DNA of 64,000 bases, taken from Phymorhynchus buccinoides. Taxonomy: Eukaryota; Mollusca; Gastropoda; Neogastropoda; Raphitomidae. The translations under genes and the position numbers were made by a program. Position 1 is the stretch's first letter, and each line of letters opens with the position of its first letter. Location: assembly GCA_017654935.2 (NCBI GenBank), contig CM065690.1, forward strand, positions 9,600,906 to 9,664,905. The letters run 5' to 3'. The notes beneath the pieces are model-generated. The model did not search any database. It saw only the letters and a program-made list of their open reading frames with translations, and was not told the DNA's origin. Positions 1 to 26,226 of the stretch are shown piece after piece.

Positions 1-89
1 AGGAAAGGGGGTGGGGAAGTAAATGCTGACCAAATGACAACTTTTTCGTTGCCACTGGGTTTAACGTGTGCTAAGTGCATGGGCACACG

Positions 90-122
<33 letters not shown>

Positions 123-236
123 TCCATGTTCAGACCGTAAGGCCTAGTGCAAAGTGAGAGGAAAAATCTCCTGTACCCAGGTTTGAACTCGGGTTTACTC
201 GACAAGGCAAACGCGTTACCTCTGTGCCACTGTACA
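1..236 (-). mobile_element. tRNA-derived SINE (left-truncated by window)
   Basis: Read on the minus strand from 236, the head has an A-box-like GTGGCACAGAGGTAACGC and a B-box-like GAGTTCAAACCTGGG, followed by a unique body. A longer copy lies at 32713-33056 and body fragments at 44200, 51492 and 56090. Confidence 0.75.
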
Positions 237-311
237 CCTTAAGAGTAAGTACTCCACTGAAAAACAAAATGCTAATTCGCTAAGAAAACAGTTGGAGCCC
301 TGGTGACTTAC

Positions 312-15386
<15,075 letters not shown>

Positions 15387-15494
15387 GGTCACTGGTTAAG
15401 GCTAGGAGACCTCTCCCTGTACATAAGGAGAATGAACATTCAGCAAGGAAAGTGCAACGCAAGGGGTTGATGGGTGGGTGGGTGTGCAGAGAGC

Positions 15495-15560
15495 AATGCG
15501 TCCCAGTTTGAAGCCCTCTGTAGCATGGGGCACCCACACCTTCTTGCCCCCAGGCAACTG
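15495..15560 (-). pseudogene. Duplicate of MYO6 exon 1 (copy B)
   Basis: About 110 bp upstream of the start codon the sequence again encodes PGGKKVWVPHATEGFKLGRI in an open frame, but has no ATG at the matching place. It is a tandem copy of the start exon, either decaying or available as an alternative internal 5' exon. Confidence 0.85.
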
Positions 15561-15767
15561 AGACCTCTCTAGTAGAGCTCTCTGTGAATGAAAATGAGGT
15601 TCAACGTCCACTCGGCTGCAAGCAGCACATGTGAGATGAACCATCAACCAACCACCATTTACAGCTCTCTGAACATACACTGATACAGGGAATAGTTAAA
15701 TAGTGAACCATTCAGCAAGTACAAAGCAAGGGTGGGTTAAATGGGTGGGTGGGTGGATGTGAAAAGA

Positions 15768-15835
15768 GCAATACGACCCAGTTTCAACTAGAAGCCCCCA
15801 CACCTTGTCGCCTCCATCCATTGTTCACTGGCTTA
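15768..15835 (-). pseudogene. Degenerate copy C of MYO6 exon 1
   Basis: The plus strand keeps the order seen in the real exon (ATACGACCCAGTTT, AAGCCCCCACACCTTGTCGC, CCATCCATTGTTCACTGG), but with indels that break the frame. The flanking GCTAGGAGAC and TGTACATAAAGGAGAAT blocks also match the real exon's upstream flank. Confidence 0.7.
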
Positions 15836-15945
15836 GGCTAGGAGACAGGTCTCTCTCTGTACATAAAGGAGAATAGTGAACCCTTCATCAAGACCCCCCA
15901 AAAGTGCAACCATGGTTGGTTGGGAGGCCGTGTGTGGGGTGGATG

Positions 15946-16012
15946 TGCAAAGTATTCCAAGTTTGAAGCCCTGTCACTGTGGGGTGGGGTACCCACGATG
16001 GTTCACTACAGT
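15946..16012 (-). pseudogene. Degenerate copy D of MYO6 exon 1
   Basis: The blocks CCAAGTTTGAAGCCCTGTCA and GGGGTGGGGTACCCAC, then GGTTCACTA, follow the order of exon 1 and its flank; the frame is lost. Confidence 0.6.
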
Positions 16013-16079
16013 GTTCAGACTAGACCTCTCTCTCTGCACAGCGGATTACATAGTAAACATTCAGCTTTAACAAACGCAC

Positions 16080-16149
16080 AGAGAGGGGGGGGGGGGGGGG
16101 GCAAAGAGAGAGGGAGGGGGAGAGAGAAAGAGACAGGCAGAGAGAGACA

Positions 16150-16243
<94 letters not shown>

Positions 16244-16262
16244 CACAAACACACAAACACAC
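16080..16262. repeat. Poly-G, (GA)n and (CA)n microsatellite
   Basis: About 20 G, then imperfect and perfect GA repeats to 16238, then ACACAAAC repeats. It splits the array of MYO6 exon 1 copies. Confidence 0.95.
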
Positions 16263-16284
16263 ACAGAGAAACTTAGAATGAGAG

Positions 16285-16350
16285 GGCAATACATCCAGTT
16301 TTATTCAAACCTCTGATGGGCAGGGCAACCACAAATTCCTTTTCACTAAT
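16285..16350 (-). pseudogene. Degenerate copy E of MYO6 exon 1
   Basis: The most decayed member, beyond a (GA)n tract: GCAATACATCCAGTTTT, CAAACCTCTGATGGGCAGGG and CAAATTCCTTTTCACT keep the order of the exon 1 unit with many substitutions. Confidence 0.5.
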
Positions 16351-16435
16351 TCAAGCTAGTCGGAGACGTCTATCTGCATAAATAAATATGCAAACTTGTG
16401 TAAAGCAGAGAGAAAAGAATGCATGAATGAATTGA

Positions 16436-16500
16436 ATGTGTGTGTGTGTGTGTGTGTGTGCGTGTGCATGCGTGCGTGTGTGCCTACGTGTGTGCATGTT
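16436..16500. repeat. (GT)n tract
   Basis: GT-rich microsatellite upstream of the exon 1 copies. Confidence 0.9.
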
Positions 16501-16831
16501 CTGAATGTGAGTGACCAAGTGAATTGTGGGTAGTACTACTACTAGTAAAGGTGGGTAAGACAAGGAAAATTGGGTGGGATGAGACATCTGACCTAGTCCA
16601 TTTCGAAGAGGAAGGAGAAAAGACAGAAAAAGAGAGTGAGAGATAGTAACTAAAACACATGTTTCTTTGCACATGTATAACTGTCATGGACATTATGATA
16701 AAAACCATACTTATAGGCAAAGAAACTCTATGGAGAGCCGTCCGGATGACAATGAAGTTATTTTCCCCCCAGATAATTATGAAAGGATAATTGATATATA
16801 TATATTGCTAAACAATAATTTTCTGCTTTCT

Positions 16832-17069
16832 TTAACCCTTTCACCGCCAGCCATATTTCAGCCAAAAATTGCTCCATTAAATTTACCTAGGTAGAGAACA
16901 AAATCCATCTGCAGTATTGGGGATTCTTCTGTGACATAAGGTCTATCCTTACTTCCTAAAACTAAGACAATAGTGTCTTTGGATAATAAACCCAAATTGA
17001 TGCCTTTTAGTGACATAGGTGTTAAATCACTGTGGTGCTAAAATGCGACTTTGGCGGTGAAAGGGTTAA
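16832..17069. mobile_element. Palindromic MITE family M1
   Basis: Second complete copy, same orientation as the one at 13.66 kb, in the intergenic region. Confidence 0.85.
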
Positions 17070-17470
17070 AAAAAAAGAAGTTTAATGTACTTTCCAAAAA
17101 TGTATGTCTTAATTGTCAAAAAATTATATAAATTTTGGCTGCTGGCACTTACTACTCATACACTGATACAGTCATAGTCATTACTTTTGGATAAAAAGAA
17201 GTCACCTTTAAAGCCACATAGCTCAGAAGTACACACAAACACTGGTCACACTGTGTTGAGGTTGTGAATATCAGGTATGTAACTCTAAAATTGCCAGCAT
17301 GATTCACGTACACTACCAATGTCAAGTGCTAGGATGCTTCAAATAAACCGTGGTCACGAAATGAAGATAACATTAACAGATAGCAGGGAAAGCTTCCTGT
17401 ATCAACATGCTTGCAAAGCAGACTATACTACTGGGTACCACCATTTGCAAAAGGATCACAAATGATAAAG

Positions 17471-17533
<63 letters not shown>

Positions 17534-18290
17534 CTTGCGTTTAAATGCTATTCCTTGTTTAATTTAGTTTACTTGAAATAGCAGGCAACAAGTATGGGTG
17601 TTTGTGTGTTTTTTTCTTTCTAATATATGCTATTCCTCATTTCTTGGGGGATGAGGGTGAAGGTGGGTGGGTGAGATGAGGTAGGGAAGGGGAACAGAAA
17701 CAAGCCTTTGTACATTTGTACTTACTGGTACCTATAAAAAATAAAGTCTACCAACAAAAAAAAGCCATGTAATTAAATGAGTTTACATGAATTTACGCAT
17801 GACATATATTTAATCTTAAAAAAAAAAGATATATGTAAAATAAAATAAAAGGATAAAGACACTCACAGAAACACATGCTGGGTATACATGTATTTATCAT
17901 TTATGTATGCTCAAGTTTACACACACACACATAGTAACATACACAGTACACACACACACACTCATAAACCCAGCCTGATTAGTAGCAAACAAAACCATGT
18001 AATGAGAACATTAACTTTTAGTTTACTTTAAGGTAAAGTCAAACTCTATTGTGTTATGTGTGCAGTACACAGTAAGCTTACCTGGTCACAACTTCAACAA
18101 GATACGACTCTCGCACACAGACCTAGCACCCTGCCAATTAAGTAACTGGTACTGGTAGGTGTGTAATTATCTTTAGTGAACCTCCCATAATTAGTAAGAA
18201 ACGTTACTTATTAACTGTTAGTGATCACCACTGAAACTACTATGCCTTGGCTTCTTGTATGAGTGTGCAAAATAACTCTTTAGACAACTG
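17070..18290. other. Intergenic, no gene seen; (GT)n at 17473-17531
   Basis: AT-rich DNA with a 29-unit GT microsatellite and short CA tracts near 17.92-17.97 kb. No open frame with coding character and no splice-supported exon was seen. MYO6 5' non-coding exon and promoter could be here but cannot be recognised. Confidence 0.6.
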
Positions 18291-18291
18291 T

Positions 18292-18404
18292 CAGCAGTGA
18301 TGTCCCGAGGCCCCGGTCATAGGCCATTGACCTATTAAAATTGAAAATGACCTATTGTGTTCTCCCCTGTCAGGACAAATGTTTGATTACATTTTTAACA
18401 CTGG
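18292..18404. repeat. Partial MITE (GCAGTGATGTCC family)
   Basis: GCAGTGATGTCCCGAGGCCC and TTCTCCCCTGTCAGGACAAA match the left half of the element at 25088-25313. Confidence 0.75.
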
Positions 18405-18477
18405 GTTCCTTCAGATAAATCTAACGTTATCAAAAAAAACAACGAAGACCAACGCATAGAACACCTTAGTGCGGCCA

Positions 18478-19500
18478 CATCTGGAAATTCCAGAGTGGAA
18501 TACTGCTCAACTGCATGGAATCCACACACCACCAAATCAATTACGAAAATTGAAGCAGTCCAACGAAGAGCGGCAAGATATGTCAGCAACAACTATGACA
18601 CTACCAGCAGCATCACCGCCATGCTTTCTGACTTGAAATGGGAAAACTCAGAGGCAAGAAGAACCAAGCATCAACTGATCAAGTCACCATGCTATGCAAA
18701 ATTGTCAATGGCCTCGTGTGGAATCCGTTTAATTGGCCATCGGATAATCGGCCAAAGCCGCTTAATTGGCCAATTGCATCTGGAACAGAATTTTTTCTTC
18801 TTTAAAGCATGTGTTATTTTGTTCGTTTTTACGCCCAAGGCTGAAATCTTCAATTTCGCTTTATTGGCCACTTTTTCTCTCTATTTTTTCCTCTTTACCC
18901 CCCAACAACAGAGGCAGACAAACTGACAACACGCTTTTGACGTTTACATGGTTGAGTGTGAAGTTGGAAGGTGAGCTGTTGTCAATTGACAGACCCTGCA
19001 TGGCGTTAAAATCACTCAATAAAACAAAATCATTATCTTTTACTCGTGCTTCTGTCAAGTTGTAGGATTAATACACACACACACATCACAAAAAGGGAAA
19101 TAATTTGAATTTGAACTGCAACATTTAATTTTGATGTCATTGCTTTTGACTTGCATAATTGCGTCATACAGTATCTCGATGTTCGTTTTATCAGCCGATT
19201 CGCTTTATCGGCCATATTTTTCCTGGTCCCAAAAGTGGCCGATTAAGCGGATTCCACTGTATATCCCAACTGACATGTTTCTCCTCCCTGGCAATACCCG
19301 CACCAGATCAAGTCATGCACTAAAATATAGGCAAATAGCAGCAAGAACAAATACCTTTAAGTACAGCTACTTCCCTAGAATAGAATCATCCCTGTATGGA
19401 CTCCCTACCACTACCAGCACAAGCAGCTGAGGCTCCCTCAGTGGTACTCTTCAAGAGGGAGCTCAAAAACATCTCCTAGTTAGAGAGTTACATTCTAGTT
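18478..19500 (+). mobile_element. CR1/jockey-like LINE 3' end, interrupted
   Basis: The frame VEYCSTAWNPHTTKSITKIE followed by AVQRRAARYVSNNYDT is the C-terminal signature of non-LTR retrotransposon ORF2. After a DNA-transposon insertion (18716-19259), the frame resumes as RSSHALKYRQIAARTNTFKY and FPRIESSLYGLP. A non-coding tail to about 19650 ends A-rich. 5'-truncated and dead. Confidence 0.85.
18716..19259. mobile_element. Tigger/pogo-like MITE inside the LINE
   Basis: Inverted ends TGTGGAATCCGTTTAATTGG and CGATTAAGCGGATTCCACTG followed by TA, the pattern of CAGTGGAATCC-ended pogo-type elements with TA target. No transposase frame was recognised in its 540 bp. The LINE reading frame continues across it. 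Confidence 0.75.
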
Positions 19501-19649
19501 AGGGGGTCAAAGATCAAAGTAGTGGTAAATGAAGGGAGGGAGCTGTGCCGGTTGGGGCTTTTTGCACGCGACAGGGCTTGCCCCCGGGGACCGCTACGGT
19601 AGCCGGATTGATACTGCGAAAAAAGGTCTATGGCTCAATAAATAAAAAA

Positions 19650-20930
19650 AAATAAAAAAAAGAGAGTAGAGAGAGAACTATTGGAATTAGGATTTTTGTT
19701 TTTCCCCACATTGCGCATCCCATGACAGTCACTCAATGTCTAATGTGAGACGGCGTGACGAAAAGAATTTGAAGATTTGAAGACTCCTTGGCTGTGTCCA
19801 CATGCCATGGCACATCAAGAACATGATCATGATGATCATGATGATCTATCACACTCAGTCACAGTATATTACATTTCTTCAAAACAATCATCACCAAGTC
19901 ACAGCCTAGTTATAGAATAAATCAGACAAAAATTGTAGACTAAAATCAAACACAACAAGAAATCACCTTGTTTTTAATTGTCCTGTAGGCCCTATGTTGG
20001 TTTATAAATTTCCCTCCTCAGCAAGTAGGCTAAAGGTGGCAAGAGTGGGTGGACATTGTGGGCGGAGAAATGGAACTGAAATTAATCCGCGTACTGTCGA
20101 AACATCAAAACATAGTCCAAGAATAAAACGGTTCCTTTACTGATATTTCAGAAACAAAACAAAACTGTAATGGTTAAATGGTCAAGTATTTAGTTGTGTC
20201 AAATGAACCTTGAACTAGTATCTATGTACATTAAACAAATATACGTAAAGGAAACAAAATCACCCCCCTCCTACCCCCCTCCCACCCATGCCATCCTTTC
20301 TCGTTTCACTTTCGAAACTATTTTTGTGTGTAGTGTTTTTCAATTAACATTTTAAATGCAAATGCACTAAGAGATTGGCACAAGATGTTTTCTTTTTTGT
20401 ATATCATCCATTGAATATAAATAAAAATTATAATAAATATGATAGACTACAACTTTCGGTTTTCAACGCGAGTTTAGAAACCGGTCACGGGAGGTAACTT
20501 CCATGTCATACCTGCAGATTCGTAAACTTCTAAATTTAGCTGAAGATTCAGAAACTTGAGTTGGGCAGACAACTTTTGAAGATCGTTGACAACATTGCGA
20601 TTTTGATCGGAACAAATTGTTGTGCAAACCATCTTTTAAAATGTAAGTTACTGTAAAATTATGCTCATCTTGTGCACCGTCAAATGCTACTGTCGTACTG
20701 ATAGTGTACGGTTGTCACCGTTGTGCTCAGATGAATCTTGCAAGACTTAGTCTAGTCTACGAAAGTTCAGAATTTACTAGATTTAAACTAAAGAGGAAGT
20801 AACGTTGGTATTAATAATACTATTATGGTAAGGCATTTTGAGGGGAACAAAACATCCTGTTTCAACTTAAAAGAAGCCTGCCCTGTTTGAAGCATTTACA
20901 TTTGCAGCAGAATCTTCAACATGATGAAGA
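19650..20930. other. Intergenic, nothing recognised
   Basis: AT-rich sequence without coding frames, clear repeats or splice-supported exons; a C-rich stretch at about 20270. Confidence 0.5.
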
Positions 20931-21059
20931 TTGTTTTAGACTGATATGATATGATATGAAATGAAATAATGCTTAACGCCCTCTTTACCCTTTCGGCCAT
21001 GTGGGGCAATGATATGAAATAAGGCTCTGTAGGCTTTTTATAGCCTTTTGCCCTCTACA

Positions 21060-21465
21060 TATTGACTTCATTCGTTTTTGATAATCGGCGTAAAAACCGA
21101 TGGCTACTTAGCAGTTGTGTTATACTACTGATCCATTTTTGTAAAATTCATTGCATACACAATATTTTGAAAGTGCTTATCTATTGAATTTTTAAAAGCA
21201 TTTAATGATTTTGCATTTACTGCCTCATTGGTTAGATCATTCCATGCATTAACAATCCTGTTAGCAAAGAAAGTTTGTGCCAATTTAGTATTAGTAGTTT
21301 TTTTTTAAAGTTTATAATTATGTCCACGTGTTCTATCCTCCTCGCACAGAGTTAATAAATTTGTTGTGGTAGTATGATCATAAAGGCCATGTACAATTTT
21401 ATACACTTCAATAATATCACCTCTTAATCTTCTATACTCCAAACTTGGTAATTTTAAGTACTGTA
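21060..21465 (-). mobile_element. LINE ORF2 C-terminal fragment
   Basis: Minus strand reads LPSLEYRRLRGDIIEVYKIV, HGLYDH, EDRTRGHNYKL and FFANRIVNAWNDLTNEAVNA, the usual end of CR1/jockey-like reverse transcriptase ORFs, with stops. Confidence 0.82.
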
Positions 21466-21512
21466 GCCTATGTCAATTGGTCTGACATCCTTGGCTTAAG
21501 CCAAGGCAGAGT
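21466..21512. repeat. End of an interspersed element (TTAAGCCAAGG end)
   Basis: TATGTCAATTGGTCTGACAT and GGCTTAAGCCAAGGC match the right end of the element at 45755-46057. Confidence 0.6.
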
Positions 21513-21577
21513 TTTCCTTTAAAATGTTTAACTAAAAAAAAACCACCTGTGTGTCACTGTCAGCGGTCAGGTGAGAA

Positions 21578-21994
21578 TCTAAATATATAAACGAGCTGTG
21601 TGTGTGTGTGTGTTTTTTTCTCCGAATAAAACCATATTTAACGTGGTTTTATCGCCGCCAAACTTTCATTGTATCCAGATGGATGATCCCGGGTCAACAT
21701 AGGGTACATTACAAAATTTACATTTTGCAACACGCTCCGTAATTAGCGTAATTAGTCAAAGTCAATTTGAAAGCGATCGCAATAGCAAGATACAATAGCC
21801 TAATGGTTAAGTCATCGCATACTGACACAAACGTTCCGGGTTCGAACTGGCGTTACGGGTTCGAACCTGGCTCCGTCAAAGTTTTTAAAACAAAAATTTG
21901 TTAACAATCAACCCAACACGCAAATAATTATACAGTGGATTCTTAATACAGTTGATTATGCTTATTATCCGCGAAGCGGGTAGTAACCGGCTAG
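21578..21994 (+). mobile_element. Non-autonomous Helitron (417 bp)
   Basis: Begins TCTAAATATATAAACGAGCT after an A and ends CCGCGAAGCGGGTAGTAACC GG CTAG before a T: the A|TC...CTAG|T boundaries and a GC hairpin 10-12 bp before the end that define Helitrons. No Rep/helicase frame. Inside, 21792-21850 is tRNA-like (TAGCCTAATGGTTAAG as A-box, GGGTTCGAAC as B-box). Confidence 0.82.
21792..21870 (+). other. tRNA-like module within the Helitron
   Basis: A-box-like TAGCCTAATGGTTAAG and B-box-like CGGGTTCGAAC are spaced as in a tRNA, and the B-box is repeated 21 bp later (ACGGGTTCGAAC). No convincing acceptor-stem pairing was seen. It is probably a tRNA-derived SINE piece, not a functional tRNA gene. 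Confidence 0.5.
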
Positions 21995-22084
21995 TTTGCT
22001 ATGTTTTGTGATGCACTGGCCAGACATCCATTAAACATCGGATGGGAGATTTTCATAGACACACATCTGAACCTAAGAATTAAC

Positions 22085-22254
22085 ACTGAGCCCTAGATCA
22101 GATCATATCACTCCGGTTCTTCATTCCTTACATTGGCTCCCAGATCAATCTCGTATTCGCTACAACATTCTCCTCGTCTTCAAGTCACTGAATGATCAGG
22201 CTCCCTCACTTCTCTCTGAGCTTCTTCATCTCTATGTCCCAGCTACGCTCATCT
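22085..22254 (+). mobile_element. LINE C-terminal fragment (left part, host of nested insertion)
   Basis: Reads LHWLPDQSRIRYNILLVFKS and LNDQAPSLLSELL, the L2/CR1-type end. It continues at 24173-24280 (RLKSAGQHSFSCQTPSLWNS in another frame) and at about 24407-24480, after insertions. Confidence 0.8.
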
Positions 22255-24165
22255 TCAGATGGACTGGTCTGGTCTGGACCCAAATCCCCGAGGCCCTACT
22301 TGCCACTCAGTCATCATTTCACTGCCAGGTGTCAAGAAACTTCTGCAAGAACTGGACCCCAGCAAAGCGCCAGGCCCAGATGGAATCATCCCCAGACTGC
22401 TGAAAGAGTTAGCAGATGAGCTTGCTCCTGCCCTGACGCTCCGGTCTACCAGTCTTCAGTGAACACCGGCATTGTACCAGAGGACTGGAAGATGGCAAAT
22501 GTGACGCCTATCTTCAAAAAGGGTGAAAGGTACAGACCGGAAAATTACCGTCCCATTTCACTTACCAGCGTGCCCTGCAAAATCCTCGAGCACGTCCTGG
22601 TCAGCAAGATTATGGGTTTCGCTGAGGCAAACAAAATCCTGAGGGAGGAGCAGCATGGCTTCAGGAAAGGCCATTCTTGTGAGAGCCAGCTTCTCGGGCT
22701 GATGGACGAGCTCACGTACAACATGGAGAGAGGCAAGCAGACGGACGTCTTGGTGATGGATTTCTCCAAGGCGTTCGATAAAGTCAACCACTCCATGCTG
22801 GTCCACAAGCTCCGACATTATGGCATCACCGGGCAGATCAACTCCTGGATCAGCAACTTCCTCACGGACAGGAAACAAGCGGTGGTTGTGGACGGCGCCA
22901 AATCGGAAACGATCCCAGTAGAGTCAGGAGTCCCCCAGGGATCAGTGTTAGGGCCTACCCTTTTCCTGCTCTACATAAATGATCTCCCTGAAAAACTGTC
23001 CTCAACCTCCAGGCTCTTTGCTGACGACACCCTGTGCCATAAGACCATGGAGTCTCAGAGAGACCAGTACAGGCCTCTCTTCAGCAAGATCTGGACCGCA
23101 TGGCTGACTGGGAAGAAAAGTGGAGGATGAAGTTCCATCCCGAAAAGTGCCAATCTATGCACGTATCCAGAAAAAAAGACCCCTCAAGCTGGCACTTATC
23201 ACCTTCACGGCCAGAGACTACAGACAGCAGAAGAAGTCAAGTACCTGGGTGTCACAATCTCCCAAAATCTGTCATGGGACACCCACATCAACAACACCGT
23301 AAACAAGGCAAACAAGACTCGAAATTTGAAGATAGGCTCCATCTCCGTCAAGGAAACTGCCTACAAAGCCTTAGTTCGTCCCACCCTTGAGTATACTGCT
23401 TCTGTCTGGGACCCTCATACAGCCAAAACCACCGGCAAGATTGAGAGGGTCCAGCGCCGCGCAGCTAGATGGGTCGTAAATCGCCACCGCCAAACATCCA
23501 GCGTGGACAACATGCTGACCCAGCTGCAGTGGCCTCCACTCAAGGACAGGCGACGCTCCGCTAGGCTGGCCACCTTCTTCAAGTTCCACCATGGAGAGGT
23601 GGCCATCAACACCCCACACGCAGCCAGTCCCCCATCCTCCCCCCCCCCCCTCCCTCATCAGGGTGGCGACAGGTGCGACAGACTCACTCACAGGCCTACC
23701 TAATACACCAGCCAATCCCCCATCCTCCCACGACAGATGTACAGAACAAATTACAGGAAGTACTCATTCTTTCCAAGGGCTGTGAGTGAGTGGAACTCTC
23801 TTCCACCTGAGGCAATATCATCAGCCTCGGTGGAGGAATTCAAATCCCAGATCTGAGCTCCCCCCCCCCCCCCCCCCCCACCCATTCCCCCCCCCCCCCC
23901 ACTCCTCCTCACCCTTCCGTTGTCTCAACGGAGTCAATTCCATACCCCCTGTCCAGGCCTCCCCCTCCCCCAAAAAATCATGCCCTCGCCCCCCCCCCCC
24001 CCCTCACCCCACCCATTCAATCCCGCATTGAGCTGACCATCCGGGCAGCAAGTCCTTCATACAAGATCCTGATTAGTTGGAAACCCCCCATGTCGTAAGC
24101 GTCATAATCATCAAATTGTTGATGGAGGATGCTATATCAGTATATGCAAGAAGAAGAAGAAGATA
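22255..24165 (+). mobile_element. CR1/jockey-like LINE, 5'-truncated, inserted into another LINE
   Basis: Reverse transcriptase frame: LDPSKAPGPDGIIPRLLKEL, then NYRPISLTSVPCKILEHVL, DFSKAFDKVNHSMLVHKLRH, SGVPQGSVLGPTLFLLYIND and FADDT (catalytic). It breaks by frameshift after FADDT and continues in other frames as FHPEKC and VRPTLEYTASVWDPHTAKTT, ending EWNSLPPEAISS...FKSQI and a stop near 23857. The 3' tail is C-rich and ends in (AAG)n. CTCATCT stands on both sides (22248 and 24166), a likely target-site duplication. Confidence 0.9.
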
Positions 24166-24172
24166 CTCATCT

Positions 24173-24280
24173 CCTTTTCCTTCCCTCCAACCGTCTCAAA
24201 TCTGCTGGCCAACATTCTTTTTCCTGTCAAACACCATCCCTTTGGAATTCTCTGCCTTCTCCTCTCCGACACTCCAGGCC
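24173..24280 (+). mobile_element. LINE C-terminal fragment (right part)
   Basis: Continuation of the 22.1-kb LINE fragment after the nested LINE; reads RLKSAGQHSFSCQTPSLWNS. Confidence 0.75.
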
Positions 24281-24407
24281 TATCCTTACATCCCAAAATT
24301 AAGAAAATAGGGTCTTTGGATAACAGGCCCTGATTTGATGCCTTTTAGTGACATGGGTGTTAAACCATTGTGGTGCTAAAATGCGACATTGGCGGTGAAA
24401 GGGTTAA
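24281..24407. mobile_element. Partial M1 MITE
   Basis: Right half of M1 (TAGTGACATGGGTGTTAAAC, GACATTGGCGGTGAAAGGGT) inserted in the LINE remnant; the LINE resumes as KLKTHLFLL after it. Confidence 0.8.
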
Positions 24408-24561
24408 AATTAAGTTAAAACCCATCTTTTTCCTGCTGCACGCTAAACATTTGCTGCGCCCTTATGTTCAGTTGTCTATTTTTGTGTGCACGTGAGGAGA
24501 GATTGAATAGAAGGTATGTTTTGTGGTATGTGTATGTGTGTGTGTGTGTGTGCATGCATGT

Positions 24562-25064
24562 GCAGGGCTCCCCATTTTGTTTGACCATAGAGGGTATTTT
24601 CACCCCCAGGAAGCAGCTATAGAGGGTCTATTCACCCCCAGGGTGAACTTATAGAGGGTGAAAAATCAAAACAAAATAAGCATAAAATTCCTCAGATCCC
24701 TAATTTGTAAAGTGACAAAATAGTCAACGCAGTCACCCAAAGGAAGGAAGAAAGAAAGGAAGGAAATTGAGGGCTCCATTGGACTTAGCGAGTAGAGGGG
24801 TGGAAGAAGAAGGGTCTTTATCTTCTAACCTAAACAGACAGCAGTGGTACCAGACTCGTAAACTTTGGGCTGACATGCCTAATTGGTCTAGACCGGCTTT
24901 TCGCACTGGGTGAAATGGGAGACGGGCTCACGCACTCGGCAGATTTATAGTGCGTCTCATAACCCTCGAGTAGTAATTATAGTGCGTTGTTTCACGCCCA
25001 GTACGAAGTTTTAATGCGTCTGTCACGCACATTTGACGCACAGACGCACAGAATGGGGAGCCCT
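24562..25064. mobile_element. MITE-like element with CAGGGCTCCCCATT ends
   Basis: GCAGGGCTCCCCATTTTG and GAATGGGGAGCCCTGATG are inverted, about 500 bp apart. The interior has AGAGGGT repeats and GACGCAC-type motifs; no frame recognised. Confidence 0.7.
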
Positions 25065-25087
25065 GATGTGTGTGTGTGTGTGTGTGT

Positions 25088-25313
25088 GCAGTGATGTCCT
25101 GAGGCCTCGGTCATAAGCCATTGACCTATTAAAATTTAAAATGTCCTATTGTGTTCTCCCCTGTTAGGACAAATGTCTGATTACATTTTTAACACTGCCA
25201 CACTTTGTCCTATTAGTATTGATGAACTTAGAGCCAGGACATTGTCCTATTGATTTTTCTCGTCTCAGGACAGTTTGTCCTATCACATTTCGATCCTCGG
25301 TGCATCACTGCAC
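25088..25313. mobile_element. MITE with GCAGTGATG ends
   Basis: Left GCAGTGATGTCCTGAGGCCT, right CCTCGGTGCATCACTGCA, inverted. The inner part repeats GGACA.TGTCCTATT motifs. Confidence 0.78.
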
Positions 25314-25773
25314 TGTGTGCATGCATGTGTGTCTGTACATGTGTATGTCACTATGTGTCACTGTGTGTGTATCACTGTATGTGTTTGTGTGTGTGTGTGA
25401 GAGATGATGAATGAGTCTGTGTCTTTGTGTGTGTCCGTGTATGTGTGTGCGTGCGTGCATGTATATTTGTGTGTGTGTGTACATCCGTGTGTGTGTGTGT
25501 GTGTGTGTTTTGGTTTGTACATGTATGCATTGTTGCTGGTTTCTGTCATTCTTAAATACTATTTTTGTTGTCTGCTTGTTGATGAGCATTTGATTGTAAA
25601 GCGCTTTGGGCTCATTTGAGGTAAAGCGCTATATAAATGTACTATTGTTATTATTCCTTAACAAATAATGCACATTAAATATGTATCATCATGACCATGA
25701 CATCTCACTCTCCCCTCCATCTAACAATTGCTGTCTTCTTGCTCCCCTCCCCTCTACCCTTTTCTCCTTCTCC

Positions 25774-25950
25774 TACATCGTATTTTACAGACAATAAGGC
25801 GCACCTCATTATAAAGCGCATCCCCCAAATTTTACACAAAATTCAGATTTTGTTATTACAGTTTCTTACTATTTTATCAGTCACATAATAAGGCACAGGG
25901 GTATCTGTCTAGGAAAAAAAGTATCGCCTTAAGTTAAAGTCCGTACAATG
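25774..25950. mobile_element. MITE with CGTATTTT...AAGGCGC ends (partial)
   Basis: CATCGTATTTTACAGACAAT and AAGGCGCACCTCATTATAAA match the complete copy at 37445-37619. It lies 140 bp upstream of PARP4 exon 1. Confidence 0.7.
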
Positions 25951-26091
25951 CGGTATATTTTGCATAGATTTCAGTAATAAAGGATTTGACAATTTAATAA
26001 AAGAAACTTGAAAAAAAACCCAGTAGAGAACTTATGACTGATCTGTCAAAAATTCTATGCAGTTAACTTTTGACAGTTGCTTTGATTTCAG

Positions 26092-26226
26092 ATGAAGATG
26101 TCATTGTTTAACGACTGTCAGATTGCTCTCGACCTCGGCTACAATGTTGGTTTTAAGAAGAAGGCGGAGCTTCGCAAAACCATCATTGAGCATGGGGGCA
26201 TAGTGTCCTACATCGTCACCAAGAAG
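26092..26226 (+). CDS. PARP4: PARP4 exon 1 (start codon, BRCT N-terminal half)
   Basis: 135 nt directly after a TTGATTTCAG acceptor encode [20 protein letters not shown] and then [14 protein letters not shown], the first half of a BRCT fold. Since an acceptor precedes the ATG, an upstream non-coding exon is expected. An alternative start is the Met two codons on. Confidence 0.88.

Noticed and set aside
18861..19058. Minus-strand frame inside the Tigger-like element as a transposase
   Set aside because: 65 codons with no recognisable DDE or HTH pattern; likely chance.
21792..21870. A functional tRNA gene
   Set aside because: A- and B-box-like but without convincing acceptor-stem pairing and inside a Helitron.
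22459..23130. Reverse transcriptase as a possible host gene or retron
   Set aside because: FADDT-type LINE RT, 5'-truncated, frameshifted, with target-site duplication and simple tail; a dead retrotransposon.
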